From an uncultured Carboxylicivirga sp. (GTDB taxonomy: Bacteria > Bacteroidota > Bacteroidia > Bacteroidales > Marinilabiliaceae): a stretch of 64,000 nt of DNA. Both the position numbers and the translations under genes were made by a program. Below the pieces are notes generated by a model, which searched no databases, was not told the origin of the DNA, and saw only the letters and a program-made list of their open reading frames with translations. This document shows positions 1 through 7,461 of the stretch, one piece after another. Within the stretch, counting starts at the first letter, position 1, and every line of letters begins with the position of its first letter. The stretch spans positions 1 through 64,000 of the forward strand of contig CANLLN010000003.1 of NCBI GenBank assembly GCA_947491945.1, given 5' to 3'.

Positions 1-70
1 TTCCCGAAAAAATAATTTCCCTAACTGTTATAAACAACTGATTATCATGGGTGCTTTTTTATGAGCGGAA

Positions 71-412
71 TTACTGAAATAGCTCGAGTTGTTGCGGAGC
101 AGTTTCGGAAGCCATAATTTGTGCACCCCACACATTTACCATTCCTCCGTACTGCTTATCTGTTATTCGTAAGATAGATATTTGGCCTTTGTCGGGAAGG
201 AAGTTCAATACTCTTTTTTCATGTACATCTGCGCTTTCACGGCTGGCGCAATGGCGGGTATACACACTCCATTGCATCATGGTAAAGCCATCTTTTATTA
301 GGTCTTTACGAAAGCGCGTAGCTAATTTTCGCTGTTTTTTTGTGCCTACCGGTAAATCAAAAAATACAAAGAGCCACATAATTTTATAGGCGTTTAGTCG
401 GGTGTGTTGCAT
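71..412 (-). CDS. cas2: CRISPR-associated endonuclease Cas2 (type II-C)
   Basis: Small subunit of the Cas1-Cas2 spacer-integration complex, about 113 residues. The N-terminal strand MWLFVFFDLP has the Cas2 pattern of hydrophobic residues ending in a conserved Asp, and the C-terminus ends in QLELFQ, typical of type II Cas2. The open frame runs upstream into cas1, but that extension only translates the intergenic palindrome, so I chose the ATG at 410-412 (MQHTRLNAYK). It lies 50 bases after the cas1 stop and is probably cotranscribed with cas1 and cas9. It is the last cas gene before the left edge, so the array is expected just beyond it. Family assignment is firm; the exact start is an inference. 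Confidence 0.93.
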   Translation of the reverse strand: MQHTRLNAYKIMWLFVFFDLPVGTKKQRKLATRFRKDLIKDGFTMMQWSVYTRHCASRESADVHEKRVLNFLPDKGQISILRITDKQYGGMVNVWGAQIMASETAPQQLELFQ

Positions 413-427
413 GATTGTAAGGATGTA

Positions 428-460
428 ACCTTTTCCAAAGTTCAAAACTTTGGAAAAGGT
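428..460. repeat. REP-like palindrome, copy 1 (cas1/cas2 junction)
   Basis: Perfect inverted repeat with 15-bp arms (ACCTTTTCCAAAGTT / AACTTTGGAAAAGGT) and a 3-nt loop. It begins one base after the cas1 stop codon (read on the minus strand) and lies ahead of the cas2 start. It has no T-run, so it is not an obvious terminator. It is one of five copies in the first 7.3 kb. Confidence 0.9.
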
Positions 461-461
461 A

Positions 462-1349
462 TCAGAAATTGGGATAGGAGATTTTCTTTTCTTCACCATT
501 AAAGCAGCGCGCCATCGAGGCGGTGGTAATGGATAAGGCAACCATTAGTGGACGCTTAAGTTTTCCAATTTGTACATCGCAGCTGAGCGTTTTTAGCAGC
601 TGGGCTTTTGTTTGTTTTTCGAGAATCAATTCCTGTGTGCCCGACCGCCATAACCCATACACTACATCATCTACATAAGGGCGGTAGGGCTCCATGATAT
701 CATCGGCCAGGCAGTAGGCATTATAACGGTTGTGATGGTGGATGCCCAAGGTGGGAAGTAATCCGGAGCCAACCAAAGCGCGTGCTACAGCGGATCGCAA
801 TACGATGTAGCCGTAATTTAAGAAGGCATTAGGAGCATCGCCATAACGATCGCGAATAAAATCAGATCCAAACAAACGGCTCCAATATTCCCGGGCAGCT
901 ATACCCTCGCGCATGGTGCTATCGTTGCTTTTAACTGAACTTGCCAGGGAGGCCAGAGGACCGCTATCAATGCCCTTTGATTTTAGTAAGGAGGCCTGGT
1001 TTCTTATTTTGGCAATAACGGTTTGTTGCCATAGTTGTTTTTTAAGTGGTAGCGTACTATTGATCTGATTACGGAAAAGTTCGTTCTGCAGGTGGTGGCT
1101 ATCGAGGTTGAGAAGCATAGCTGATGGTAGGTGTTTTTCGTCGCAACATACAACCGCTACATTATGGGCATTAAGTTGTTGAAGGGCAGGCATAGTTATC
1201 GTTATCTGCGGATGCTCTAAAATAACCATTCCAATATCTTCGATGGGCACCGTGCGTGTAGTCTCCTTATCAGTAAGGTTAACCACAAGCTGATTGTGTT
1301 GTATCGACAGGTAGGCAGGGTTGGAAAAGAATAGGGTTCGTTTGAGCAT
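462..1349 (-). CDS. cas1: CRISPR-associated integrase Cas1 (type II)
   Basis: Metal-dependent integrase that inserts new spacers into the array together with Cas2. It has 295 residues, normal for type II Cas1. The catalytic glutamate is in REGIAAREYW (E148); the second half of the site is LGIHHHNRYNAYCLADDIME (H205 region, D216/D217, E220), followed by PYRP. It starts at an ATG at 1347-1349 with no competing upstream start. On the minus strand it follows a transposase gene instead of cas9 directly, and cas2 comes after it. No catalytic residue appears lost, so adaptation should be functional. Confidence 0.96.
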   Translation of the reverse strand: MLKRTLFFSNPAYLSIQHNQLVVNLTDKETTRTVPIEDIGMVILEHPQITITMPALQQLNAHNVAVVCCDEKHLPSAMLLNLDSHHLQNELFRNQINSTLPLKKQLWQQTVIAKIRNQASLLKSKGIDSGPLASLASSVKSNDSTMREGIAAREYWSRLFGSDFIRDRYGDAPNAFLNYGYIVLRSAVARALVGSGLLPTLGIHHHNRYNAYCLADDIMEPYRPYVDDVVYGLWRSGTQELILEKQTKAQLLKTLSCDVQIGKLKRPLMVALSITTASMARCFNGEEKKISYPNF

Positions 1350-1459
1350 GATAGAAAGTTTTTGGTCCTACCTCCTTATGCGATCCATGTATCTGATAGG
1401 TTGCTTTGTTTTGATAAAATACTGAAAAACAGCGATAAAAGGTAGATGGAGGGTGTTCA

Positions 1460-1492
1460 ACCTTTTCCAAAGTTTTAAACTTTAGAAAAGAT
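1460..1492. repeat. REP-like palindrome, copy 2 (degenerate, cas1 side of the transposase)
   Basis: Same palindrome as copy 1, with left arm ACCTTTTCCAAAGTT and a right arm carrying two changes (AACTTTAGAAAAGAT). It lies between the transposase stop (1508) and the cas1 start (1349). Confidence 0.8.
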
Positions 1493-1507
1493 GAAAAGCC
1501 GTGCTCG

Positions 1508-2050
1508 TTAATAATCGAATGAAAAGTCCATGGGGTGTTGATGCATATATCTGAAATTATTAATGTCATCAAACAGTTCAATTACCAGTGCGCAGTTGAT
1601 GGCGGTATTATGCTGTTTTAATATGGCATTGTATGATGAGTATTTCCATTGGCCGGGAGCATTTGTAAAACCATGGATTACCGGATTAAAATGAATGTAG
1701 TTAATAAGTTTCTTCAAGTATAATTCAGAGTCGACTCGTTTTCTTTTAAAGTTTTTCTGAAAAAGGCTGCCTGTGCGTTTATAAACTTTATTGTACGATT
1801 GGGTGTAGGCACTAAACATATTCGAAAATGATTTCGATAAACCTTGGGCTTGTTTATGATCACCGGTTGAAATCAATAAATGGAAATGATTTGGCATTAG
1901 ACAATAGGCGAGGGTACTGACTTGGGGGTGAATGTGTTGTTTGTATTTCTGCATGAAAAAATAGAAGTTTCGCTCTTCTTTAAAGAGTATTTCGGAGCCA
2001 TTGGCACGGTTGTATATGTGGTAAAAACGATGGGCTTCAAAAGGTATCAT
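1508..2050 (-). CDS. REP-associated tyrosine transposase (RAYT, IS200/IS605-like TnpA)
   Basis: Single-strand Y1 HUH transposase of the REP-associated family, 180 residues. The HUH motif is in CLMPNHFHLLI (H55-x-H57) and the likely nucleophile is Y86 in AYTQSYNKVY, followed by KRTGSLFQKNF, which is typical of RAYTs. I chose the ATG at 2048-2050 (MIPFEAHRFYHIYNRA); the open frame continues up to a TTG inside a palindrome, which is unlikely to be used. It interrupts cas9-cas1 and is bracketed by palindromes at 2079-2111 and 1460-1492, the expected arrangement for a RAYT and its REP substrates. The frame is intact, so it may be active. It could also be described as a domesticated transposase. 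Confidence 0.9.
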   Translation of the reverse strand: MIPFEAHRFYHIYNRANGSEILFKEERNFYFFMQKYKQHIHPQVSTLAYCLMPNHFHLLISTGDHKQAQGLSKSFSNMFSAYTQSYNKVYKRTGSLFQKNFKRKRVDSELYLKKLINYIHFNPVIHGFTNAPGQWKYSSYNAILKQHNTAINCALVIELFDDINNFRYMHQHPMDFSFDY

Positions 2051-2078
2051 GGCATTTTTTACTGTCTTAGTTGCCGAT

Positions 2079-2111
2079 ACCTTTTCCAAAGTTCTGAACT
2101 TTGGAAAAGGT
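2079..2111. repeat. REP-like palindrome, copy 3 (5' side of the transposase)
   Basis: Perfect 15-bp arms identical to copy 1 with the loop CTG. It lies 28 bases upstream of the transposase ATG. Confidence 0.9.
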
Positions 2112-2304
2112 AAAAATGAGTTGCTATAGGTTAGTATTTGTTAGGTAATTACCTCAGTATATCACTTTTGCTGTGGGGGTTAGGTGGGTATCCTGCATCA
2201 ATCGCTGTATGAGGCGATGGTGGCGTATCCGGGTTCATGTTAATCCATATTTGGTTTAAAAATGGAGTTGTATACGCTTGGTATAGAGCCGTGTCCAAAT
2301 GAAA

Positions 2305-2339
2305 ACCTTTTCCAAAGTTAAAAAAACTTTGGAAAAGGT
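2305..2339. repeat. REP-like palindrome, copy 4 (just after cas9)
   Basis: The same 15-bp arms with a 5-A loop, ending 8 bases from the cas9 stop codon. The 190 bases between copies 3 and 4 hold no gene; they include an imperfect stem around 2187-2240. Confidence 0.9.
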
Positions 2340-2347
2340 GGAAGAGG

Positions 2348-5300
2348 TTATTTTAGACGTTCTAGTTTGCCAAGAGGGGACAATTTTACCTTAATAGGAT
2401 TTGCTTCCTCCCAGGCTTTGAAACTTTGTATTCGCCATTCTTCATCATTATTTGCAATGGTTGATGCCAAATGATGTCTAAAAGTGTAGTCCATTGATGA
2501 AATTTTTTGAACGCGGTACAGGTTTTTACTTAGAAAGCTATAGGTGTCTCTGTTTGAATGGAATTCATCATCACTCAGGCCCAGAAGAAATATATCATTT
2601 GTTTCTATGGTTGTGACAATTTTAGCGCCATCCTCGGGTAACATGTAGTTTGGCATATTTTGCCGTTTACGCTCAACAACTGTCCAGAATTGCACTGCTT
2701 CTTCCTTGAGATTACCTTTGGTATCTTTATAAAGCAATACATGGTGATTGTTCCGGGGATTTACGTGTTGATTTAAATGGCCTTTTAAGTGGTTAGTATT
2801 TCCGAGAATTTCGCGAATTCTAACTTTTTTTATGGGTACGTTGTCTCCACCTTTTTTATTGGGTAGCAACAATTGCCACTGACCGTTACTGACAAATGCA
2901 TCTTTTGGTATTGAATATCCTTTGGGATTATCGGTATTGATACCGTGTTTTGCTTTTAAAAAGTTCTCGATGATATTCTTAATGGTAGTATCTGCAATTT
3001 TAGCAACATGTTTGTTGTTTTTTAATTCGGTAACTTTTGTCCTGCGATGGAAAGCTTTTTCTTTATTAGGGCTTTGTCTCAAACCAAATATATTTTCCTT
3101 GTGTAACTGCCCTCGTACGCTAAAGCCTTTCTTATTTTTAGTGAGTGTTTTATTATTTTGCTTTATTGAAACAAGTATGCCAGCAGCTTTTTCTTGCCCA
3201 TCTTTATTAAAACCTACCCATGGCTCTGGGAATTTTTCAGTACTGTTTTCCTTGCCTCGTTGTTTATCCTTACGTTTCGCATTTTCTGTACTTAAGCGTT
3301 GTAGATAGCTTTGTTCTGTTAAGGCGATGGTAATGGCATCGATTGCATGATGACGGTGATCATCACGATTTTTCTTCGGATCGAATTTTATTTCACCCGT
3401 ATACTTATCTACCCAAATAGATCCTTCTATCAGTTTTTGGCCTTTCTCTATTTTGGGTAATTCTTTTTCAATGGGATGCAATTCATCTGGTTTTGATTCA
3501 ATGCTTAAAGTAGCATAGTATTTTCCGGGTTGCTTCTCTGTTTTGTGTTTGTATTGAGGATCGCAATCGGCTACCATAAAGCCAGATTCATCTACAGTGG
3601 CAGAGATACACACTTCATTGTTGTGTGCTTGAGGTCGCGGATTGATTGCTTTAATAAACTCTATGTTGTCAGGCGAAACATCAACAATTAACCAGTACTT
3701 TCCGTCGGGCAAATTGGTTTGGCAATTGTAAATGTAGCAACTGAACTGGCAGTTGTGAACAGTACCAAACAACATTAGCTGGTTACGCTTGGCTTTGGGT
3801 AGTTTGTTCTTTTCGGGTGCTTTAAAATATGTGTTTGTTATCTCAAACTTAGCCCAATAGGTTCCGTCTTCTATCTCCGGTGTTTTATAATTACCTGAAG
3901 TGTCGTTTTTAAACACCCCTTTCTCCACTTTGCCTCGCAGCACAATGTTTTGCTCATTGCTTTCTGGTTTATCGGTAAATTGTGGCATTAGCTTGAGCGA
4001 ACTGTTTACCTGTAGCTTTGCCCAATAATGTCCGTCTTTAATATTCAGGTCTTTAAAATCAATTTTGAAAGATTTCGAGTCAAATTTGTTTTTAGTTACG
4101 TAGCCTGATAGAAGTAATTCGTCATCGTTTGTATGAGGCCGGTCATTGAATTTTTTATGTATGGCAACAGTTTCTCCTGCCTCGTTGGTAACTGCTAAAT
4201 AAGGAACTGGTTTATCATCGTCTAACTCGAACGTGTGATTGCCGATGTTTTGTGTGGGTTGTAATATGGAATTTAATCCCCAAAGATGACGGAGTTCAGC
4301 TGTTAACTGACCTGGCATTACACGCACATCATGACAAATATGAGATAATAGCTCCACTGCTTTTTTTGCGATGTAGCGGCTGTCGTTTAATTGACGTTCA
4401 ATAAAGGTTTCTTTCTCAAATTTCTTTTTCGATGTGAAACGTTTGGCCTTAGGGTATGGTAAAGTTCGAAATGCCCTAGCGGCAATTTCATCCCAGCTAT
4501 TGGCTCCCCATATTTTTGGGTCCGGATTCTCCGTGTAATATTCATAAGGCGTTTTTTCTCCTTTATCATTATTAAAATGTGCTTCGCAAAGTGTTTTATT
4601 TCCAAAACTATCCTCCAGCGAAATGCTGTATGGAATGATGTGTTCAATTTGAATGGTGTTTGCTCTGCCCAGAAGGTCATTCATGGAGATAGTTTTGCCG
4701 GTATATGGACAACTGCATTTACCGCTTCTGTCTACAATCTCTTTATACATTAGGTATTTCTGAATGTTGTTTCTGGAAGGTCGTAATCCATATTCGGCTA
4801 AACGCTCACGGGCTTCGTTGTTTTTAGCTTCGTTGGTGGATATGTTCTTTGTGATTTTTTCACGTTGTGATTTGTTATTTCTTAAATCCCTGCCCATTTC
4901 AATTTTAATCTGAGCAAATTCAAAATCTTCACCAAGTTCTTTCCTGTATTTTACTAAAAGTGCATTTACCAGGCGTCGCGTCTCGTGCAGAGCTTGTTGA
5001 ACTATAGGATTACGAAGGTTTTCAAGCTCCGGTACCCATAAAACCAGTTCATCCTTAACTTCAACCTCCTGGCTGTGATGATAGAGGTGGAAAAAGTGCG
5101 GGTCGTCTTTTACGAAACCATAGTGATTATCAGGGTTTGATAAGTAATCTTTTATTTTTGCAATGGCTTCACCTTCCTTGTTTTCTTCCTTGAGGATATT
5201 TAGAATGTCTCTTTTAAGTTCTTGTTCCGATTCTTCAAAATGGGCATAACGTTGTCCAAAGGCATTTTTTACGCCACCCAAAATTACGGCGCGATCAAAC

Positions 5301-6937
5301 TGCAAGCCCATATTCAGAAAATGTTGAATGTTTCTAATGGCTTTTAAGGAGATATTGCTGTACCCATCTTTAAGCTTTATTTTTTTTATTATATCAAGAC
5401 TTTTGGCGCAGTTATAGTCTTTCTTAAGCTTTTGGTAAAGTTTATCGTTATCCTCGTAGAAATAGAAACAATGCCAAATATCAAGCATATGTTTCTCCCA
5501 AACCTCAGCTTTAAAGAGTGGTTTTAAGAATTTAAAAGTGGTGTTCCCAGCTACTTTAAAATCATCTTCGTAGTTGAATTTTTCGTAGGTGAGTTTTAGG
5601 AGTTTCGGTATTTCGGAAAAATTGAAGTTTTTATCTTTCTTATTTATTAGTTGCAGTACCTGGTGTCTCTGCTCATCTGTTAGAGCCTGTTTTTTTCCGT
5701 AACGGATATTGTTTATAAATTGATAGGCGCGGAATAATTCAAATTCAGGGTGAGAAAGCGGGCAAGGCTTTTTGCTTCGCTTGATTTGCTTACCATTCTT
5801 GTCATGCACAAAATTACCTTCATTATTAATAACTGGTAGTTGATCTTCTAATCGGCAATTGGCTAGGAAACTTTTTTGCGAACGTAAAGGTCGTTGCCAG
5901 AAAAGCACACTTTCATTACTTTTAAACTGAAGTGTTTTTTCTCCGTCTTCCAAAGTAACTTCTTGTATGTTACCTGCCAGAAACGTTTTTAAGGGAATGT
6001 ATGACTTGGTAGTTACCTTGGTTATATGCCCATCCTTCTCTGGACCGATAACGACACTGTCAGAACCATAAATTTCTTTAAGGTGTTTTAATTTGTTTTG
6101 GTTTCGCTTGCTAGATGGTGAACCTTTTAATTCCCTGGTTCTTTTAAATTCAGCATTACGTTTATCCAACTGGAGGTGTCCGGCTTGTTGGTTCCAGATG
6201 GCTTCAAATTCTGCAATATACATATCGCGTGTCGTGTATCTGCCTCTGGCTCGTATGCATTGTCCGTTGTCATCAGTTATCGACTTATATGGTGTGCCTT
6301 CTTGTGGGATTAAAGAATGTAGGTAATCACCTAGGCTGGATTTTTTGGCTTTTTCCTTTGTTGCATTAACCGGTAGGATGTTTTCATCAGGCTTGCCTTT
6401 TTCAAATAATGTTTTTGGATCATCACTTCCTTTTCTTGAACTCAGAAAGCCTCTTCGTTGAATAATGTGATAGAAGATCCTTCCTAGCTCGTGCAAGCTA
6501 ATTGGTTCGGTAAGCGCTTTGCTACGAAGTTTATATGGATTGAGTCTTATCCATTCCTTAAATTCATCAGTATCAGGAAATTTTTTACTCTCTGATTTTA
6601 ATTTACGATCCCAATTCTTCCAGGTGTTTAATTCCTCATGGCTCAACGGGCACATACCTTGATCAATTAGAACTTGTAGGAGTTTTATTTTACGAAGGCG
6701 TTTGCGATAAAAATGGCGGCGCTTCTGACGGTTTTCAGTTCGTGTAGCATTGTTGGATTTTTCGCTTTCACCTTTACCAATGTCGCTTACAGCGGCAGGG
6801 AAGATTCTAACACCACAATCATCAATTTGATTGTAATGTCTGACGCGATGTTTTCCTTTACTATTTTCGAATGTTGCGTCAATGATTGCCCAGCCAATGC
6901 TGTTGGTGCCTAGGTCAAGTCCTAATATCTTGCTCAT
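2348..6937 (-). CDS. cas9: CRISPR-associated endonuclease Cas9 (large type II-C, with repeat insertion)
   Basis: RNA-guided DNA endonuclease, 1529 residues, which is long for II-C (about 1000-1100 in Neisseria and Campylobacter). RuvC-I is KILGLDLGTNSIGWAI (D8). The Arg-rich bridge helix covers about 66-88. RuvC-II is FAQIKIEMGRDL (E680). HNH is IQIEHIIPYS (E765, H766) with N780 and N789/N790. RuvC-III is DDHRHHAIDAIT (H1196/H1197, D1200). All nuclease residues are present. Between LRHLWGLNSIL (882-892) and RuvC-III lies an insertion of about 295 residues (893-1188, bases 3374-4261) with four clear tandem units, each closing with a (D/P)GxYW/YYAx strand: IKDGHYWAKLQV, IEDGTYWAKFEI, LPDGKYWLIVDV, QPGKYYATLSI. 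In Neisseria and Staphylococcus Cas9 (from memory) these flanks are nearly adjacent. It reads away from the tracrRNA toward the transposase, cas1 and cas2. Confidence 0.97.
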   Translation of the reverse strand: MSKILGLDLGTNSIGWAIIDATFENSKGKHRVRHYNQIDDCGVRIFPAAVSDIGKGESEKSNNATRTENRQKRRHFYRKRLRKIKLLQVLIDQGMCPLSHEELNTWKNWDRKLKSESKKFPDTDEFKEWIRLNPYKLRSKALTEPISLHELGRIFYHIIQRRGFLSSRKGSDDPKTLFEKGKPDENILPVNATKEKAKKSSLGDYLHSLIPQEGTPYKSITDDNGQCIRARGRYTTRDMYIAEFEAIWNQQAGHLQLDKRNAEFKRTRELKGSPSSKRNQNKLKHLKEIYGSDSVVIGPEKDGHITKVTTKSYIPLKTFLAGNIQEVTLEDGEKTLQFKSNESVLFWQRPLRSQKSFLANCRLEDQLPVINNEGNFVHDKNGKQIKRSKKPCPLSHPEFELFRAYQFINNIRYGKKQALTDEQRHQVLQLINKKDKNFNFSEIPKLLKLTYEKFNYEDDFKVAGNTTFKFLKPLFKAEVWEKHMLDIWHCFYFYEDNDKLYQKLKKDYNCAKSLDIIKKIKLKDGYSNISLKAIRNIQHFLNMGLQFDRAVILGGVKNAFGQRYAHFEESEQELKRDILNILKEENKEGEAIAKIKDYLSNPDNHYGFVKDDPHFFHLYHHSQEVEVKDELVLWVPELENLRNPIVQQALHETRRLVNALLVKYRKELGEDFEFAQIKIEMGRDLRNNKSQREKITKNISTNEAKNNEARERLAEYGLRPSRNNIQKYLMYKEIVDRSGKCSCPYTGKTISMNDLLGRANTIQIEHIIPYSISLEDSFGNKTLCEAHFNNDKGEKTPYEYYTENPDPKIWGANSWDEIAARAFRTLPYPKAKRFTSKKKFEKETFIERQLNDSRYIAKKAVELLSHICHDVRVMPGQLTAELRHLWGLNSILQPTQNIGNHTFELDDDKPVPYLAVTNEAGETVAIHKKFNDRPHTNDDELLLSGYVTKNKFDSKSFKIDFKDLNIKDGHYWAKLQVNSSLKLMPQFTDKPESNEQNIVLRGKVEKGVFKNDTSGNYKTPEIEDGTYWAKFEITNTYFKAPEKNKLPKAKRNQLMLFGTVHNCQFSCYIYNCQTNLPDGKYWLIVDVSPDNIEFIKAINPRPQAHNNEVCISATVDESGFMVADCDPQYKHKTEKQPGKYYATLSIESKPDELHPIEKELPKIEKGQKLIEGSIWVDKYTGEIKFDPKKNRDDHRHHAIDAITIALTEQSYLQRLSTENAKRKDKQRGKENSTEKFPEPWVGFNKDGQEKAAGILVSIKQNNKTLTKNKKGFSVRGQLHKENIFGLRQSPNKEKAFHRRTKVTELKNNKHVAKIADTTIKNIIENFLKAKHGINTDNPKGYSIPKDAFVSNGQWQLLLPNKKGGDNVPIKKVRIREILGNTNHLKGHLNQHVNPRNNHHVLLYKDTKGNLKEEAVQFWTVVERKRQNMPNYMLPEDGAKIVTTIETNDIFLLGLSDDEFHSNRDTYSFLSKNLYRVQKISSMDYTFRHHLASTIANNDEEWRIQSFKAWEEANPIKVKLSPLGKLERLK

Positions 6938-7089
6938 AAGTTAGGGAATTATTCTGTTTCAGGGTTTATTTCTGCTTTTCATATATATGTTTTTAAAATT
7001 AGTTAAAATTTATCGTTGAGCAAATTATGTATTTGTAGTTTATAGGCTTACAGTAAGCTTTTTAATAAAGGGAGAGAGATTCTTCTATG

Positions 7090-7119
7090 TCACAATAAAA
7101 AGATGTGATAAATTTTGTA
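7090..7119 (+). other. Degenerate repeat/anti-repeat-like sequence between cas9 and tracrRNA
   Basis: Bases 7077-7098 read AGATTCTT-N5-TCACAATAA, nearly duplicating the anti-repeat of the tracrRNA (7172-7189, AGATTCTT-A-TCACAATAA). Just after it, GATGTGATAAATTTTG resembles the predicted repeat start GTTGTGATAAGAATC. The rest of 6938-7113 holds no gene. A decayed repeat unit or a duplicated tracr segment would both explain it. Confidence 0.45.
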
Positions 7120-7144
7120 TGTTAATTAACTATTCCTATATTTG
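7114..7144 (+). promoter_or_regulatory. Bacteroidota-type promoter of the tracrRNA
   Basis: TTTG at 7114-7117, a 19-base spacer and TATATTTG at 7137-7144, an exact match to the Bacteroidota sigma consensus TTTG-N19-TAnnTTTG. It implies transcription starting near 7150. Confidence 0.8.
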
Positions 7145-7149
7145 AAACT

Positions 7150-7250
7150 AAGAATTTTAAAAATGCTTATTAGATTCTTATCACAATAAGGCTATATGCC
7201 GAAGGAAATTGATCCTATACTCCCGCCTCGGTGGGAGTTTCGTTTTTTGA
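7150..7250 (+). ncRNA. tracrRNA of the type II-C system
   Basis: Predicted trans-activating crRNA of about 100 nt, divergent from cas9. It has a perfect promoter at its 5' end, then an anti-repeat (about 7150-7187) ending ATTCTTATCACAATAAGG. The TCACAAT element matches the remembered Bacteroidota tracr consensus, where repeats begin GTTGTGAT and the first G pairs with U. Next comes a short nexus hairpin (GGCTATATGCC, 7190-7200) and a strong intrinsic terminator, ACTCCC..GGGAGT followed by TTTCGTTTTTT (about 7219-7246). The matching CRISPR repeat should begin GTTGTGATAAGAATC. Function is inferred from position and structure; the array is outside the window, so pairing cannot be tested. Confidence 0.82.
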
Positions 7251-7257
7251 TATATCT

Positions 7258-7290
7258 AACTTTTCCAAAGTTTTAAACTTTGGAAAAGTT
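7258..7290. repeat. REP-like palindrome, copy 5 (after the tracrRNA terminator)
   Basis: Perfect 15-bp arms AACTTTTCCAAAGTT / AACTTTGGAAAAGTT with a 3-nt loop; the outermost C/G pair is changed to A/T relative to copy 1, so the palindrome is conserved by compensatory change. It lies about 10 bases past the tracrRNA terminator. Confidence 0.88.
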
Positions 7291-7461
7291 ATCGCCAAGT
7301 TGTATGCCTTACCTATTCAATTCTGCCTCTGTGTTTAAGCAGTAGGTGTACGGTGGAACTTTTCAAACTGGCTACTAGTCGCCGGGTCAATGCGATGCCG
7401 TGTTTATAAAACAATTCATTCCCTTTATTTTTTATATAGCCACACATTAAGCGTTCTTACT

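Noticed and set aside
1-70. CRISPR array in the window
   Set aside because: No repeated unit is seen in the first 70 bases or elsewhere; the array is inferred to lie further left.
71-541. A 156-residue Cas2 reaching into the cas1 gene
   Set aside because: The extra 43 residues translate the palindrome and the end of cas1 in another frame; Cas2 homology starts at MQHTRLNAYK.
2112-2304. Insertion-sequence end or small RNA between the transposase and cas9
   Set aside because: Only an imperfect stem (about 2187-2240) is visible; no conserved end or target duplication could be seen.
428-2339. The CTTTTCCAAAG palindromes as intrinsic terminators
   Set aside because: None is followed by a T-run in either direction, and their association with a RAYT explains them better as REP elements.
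2922-3308. 128-residue plus-strand frame opposite cas9
   Set aside because: Shadow of the Cas9 coding strand with no recognisable motif or promoter; tested as a possible anti-CRISPR but nothing supports it.
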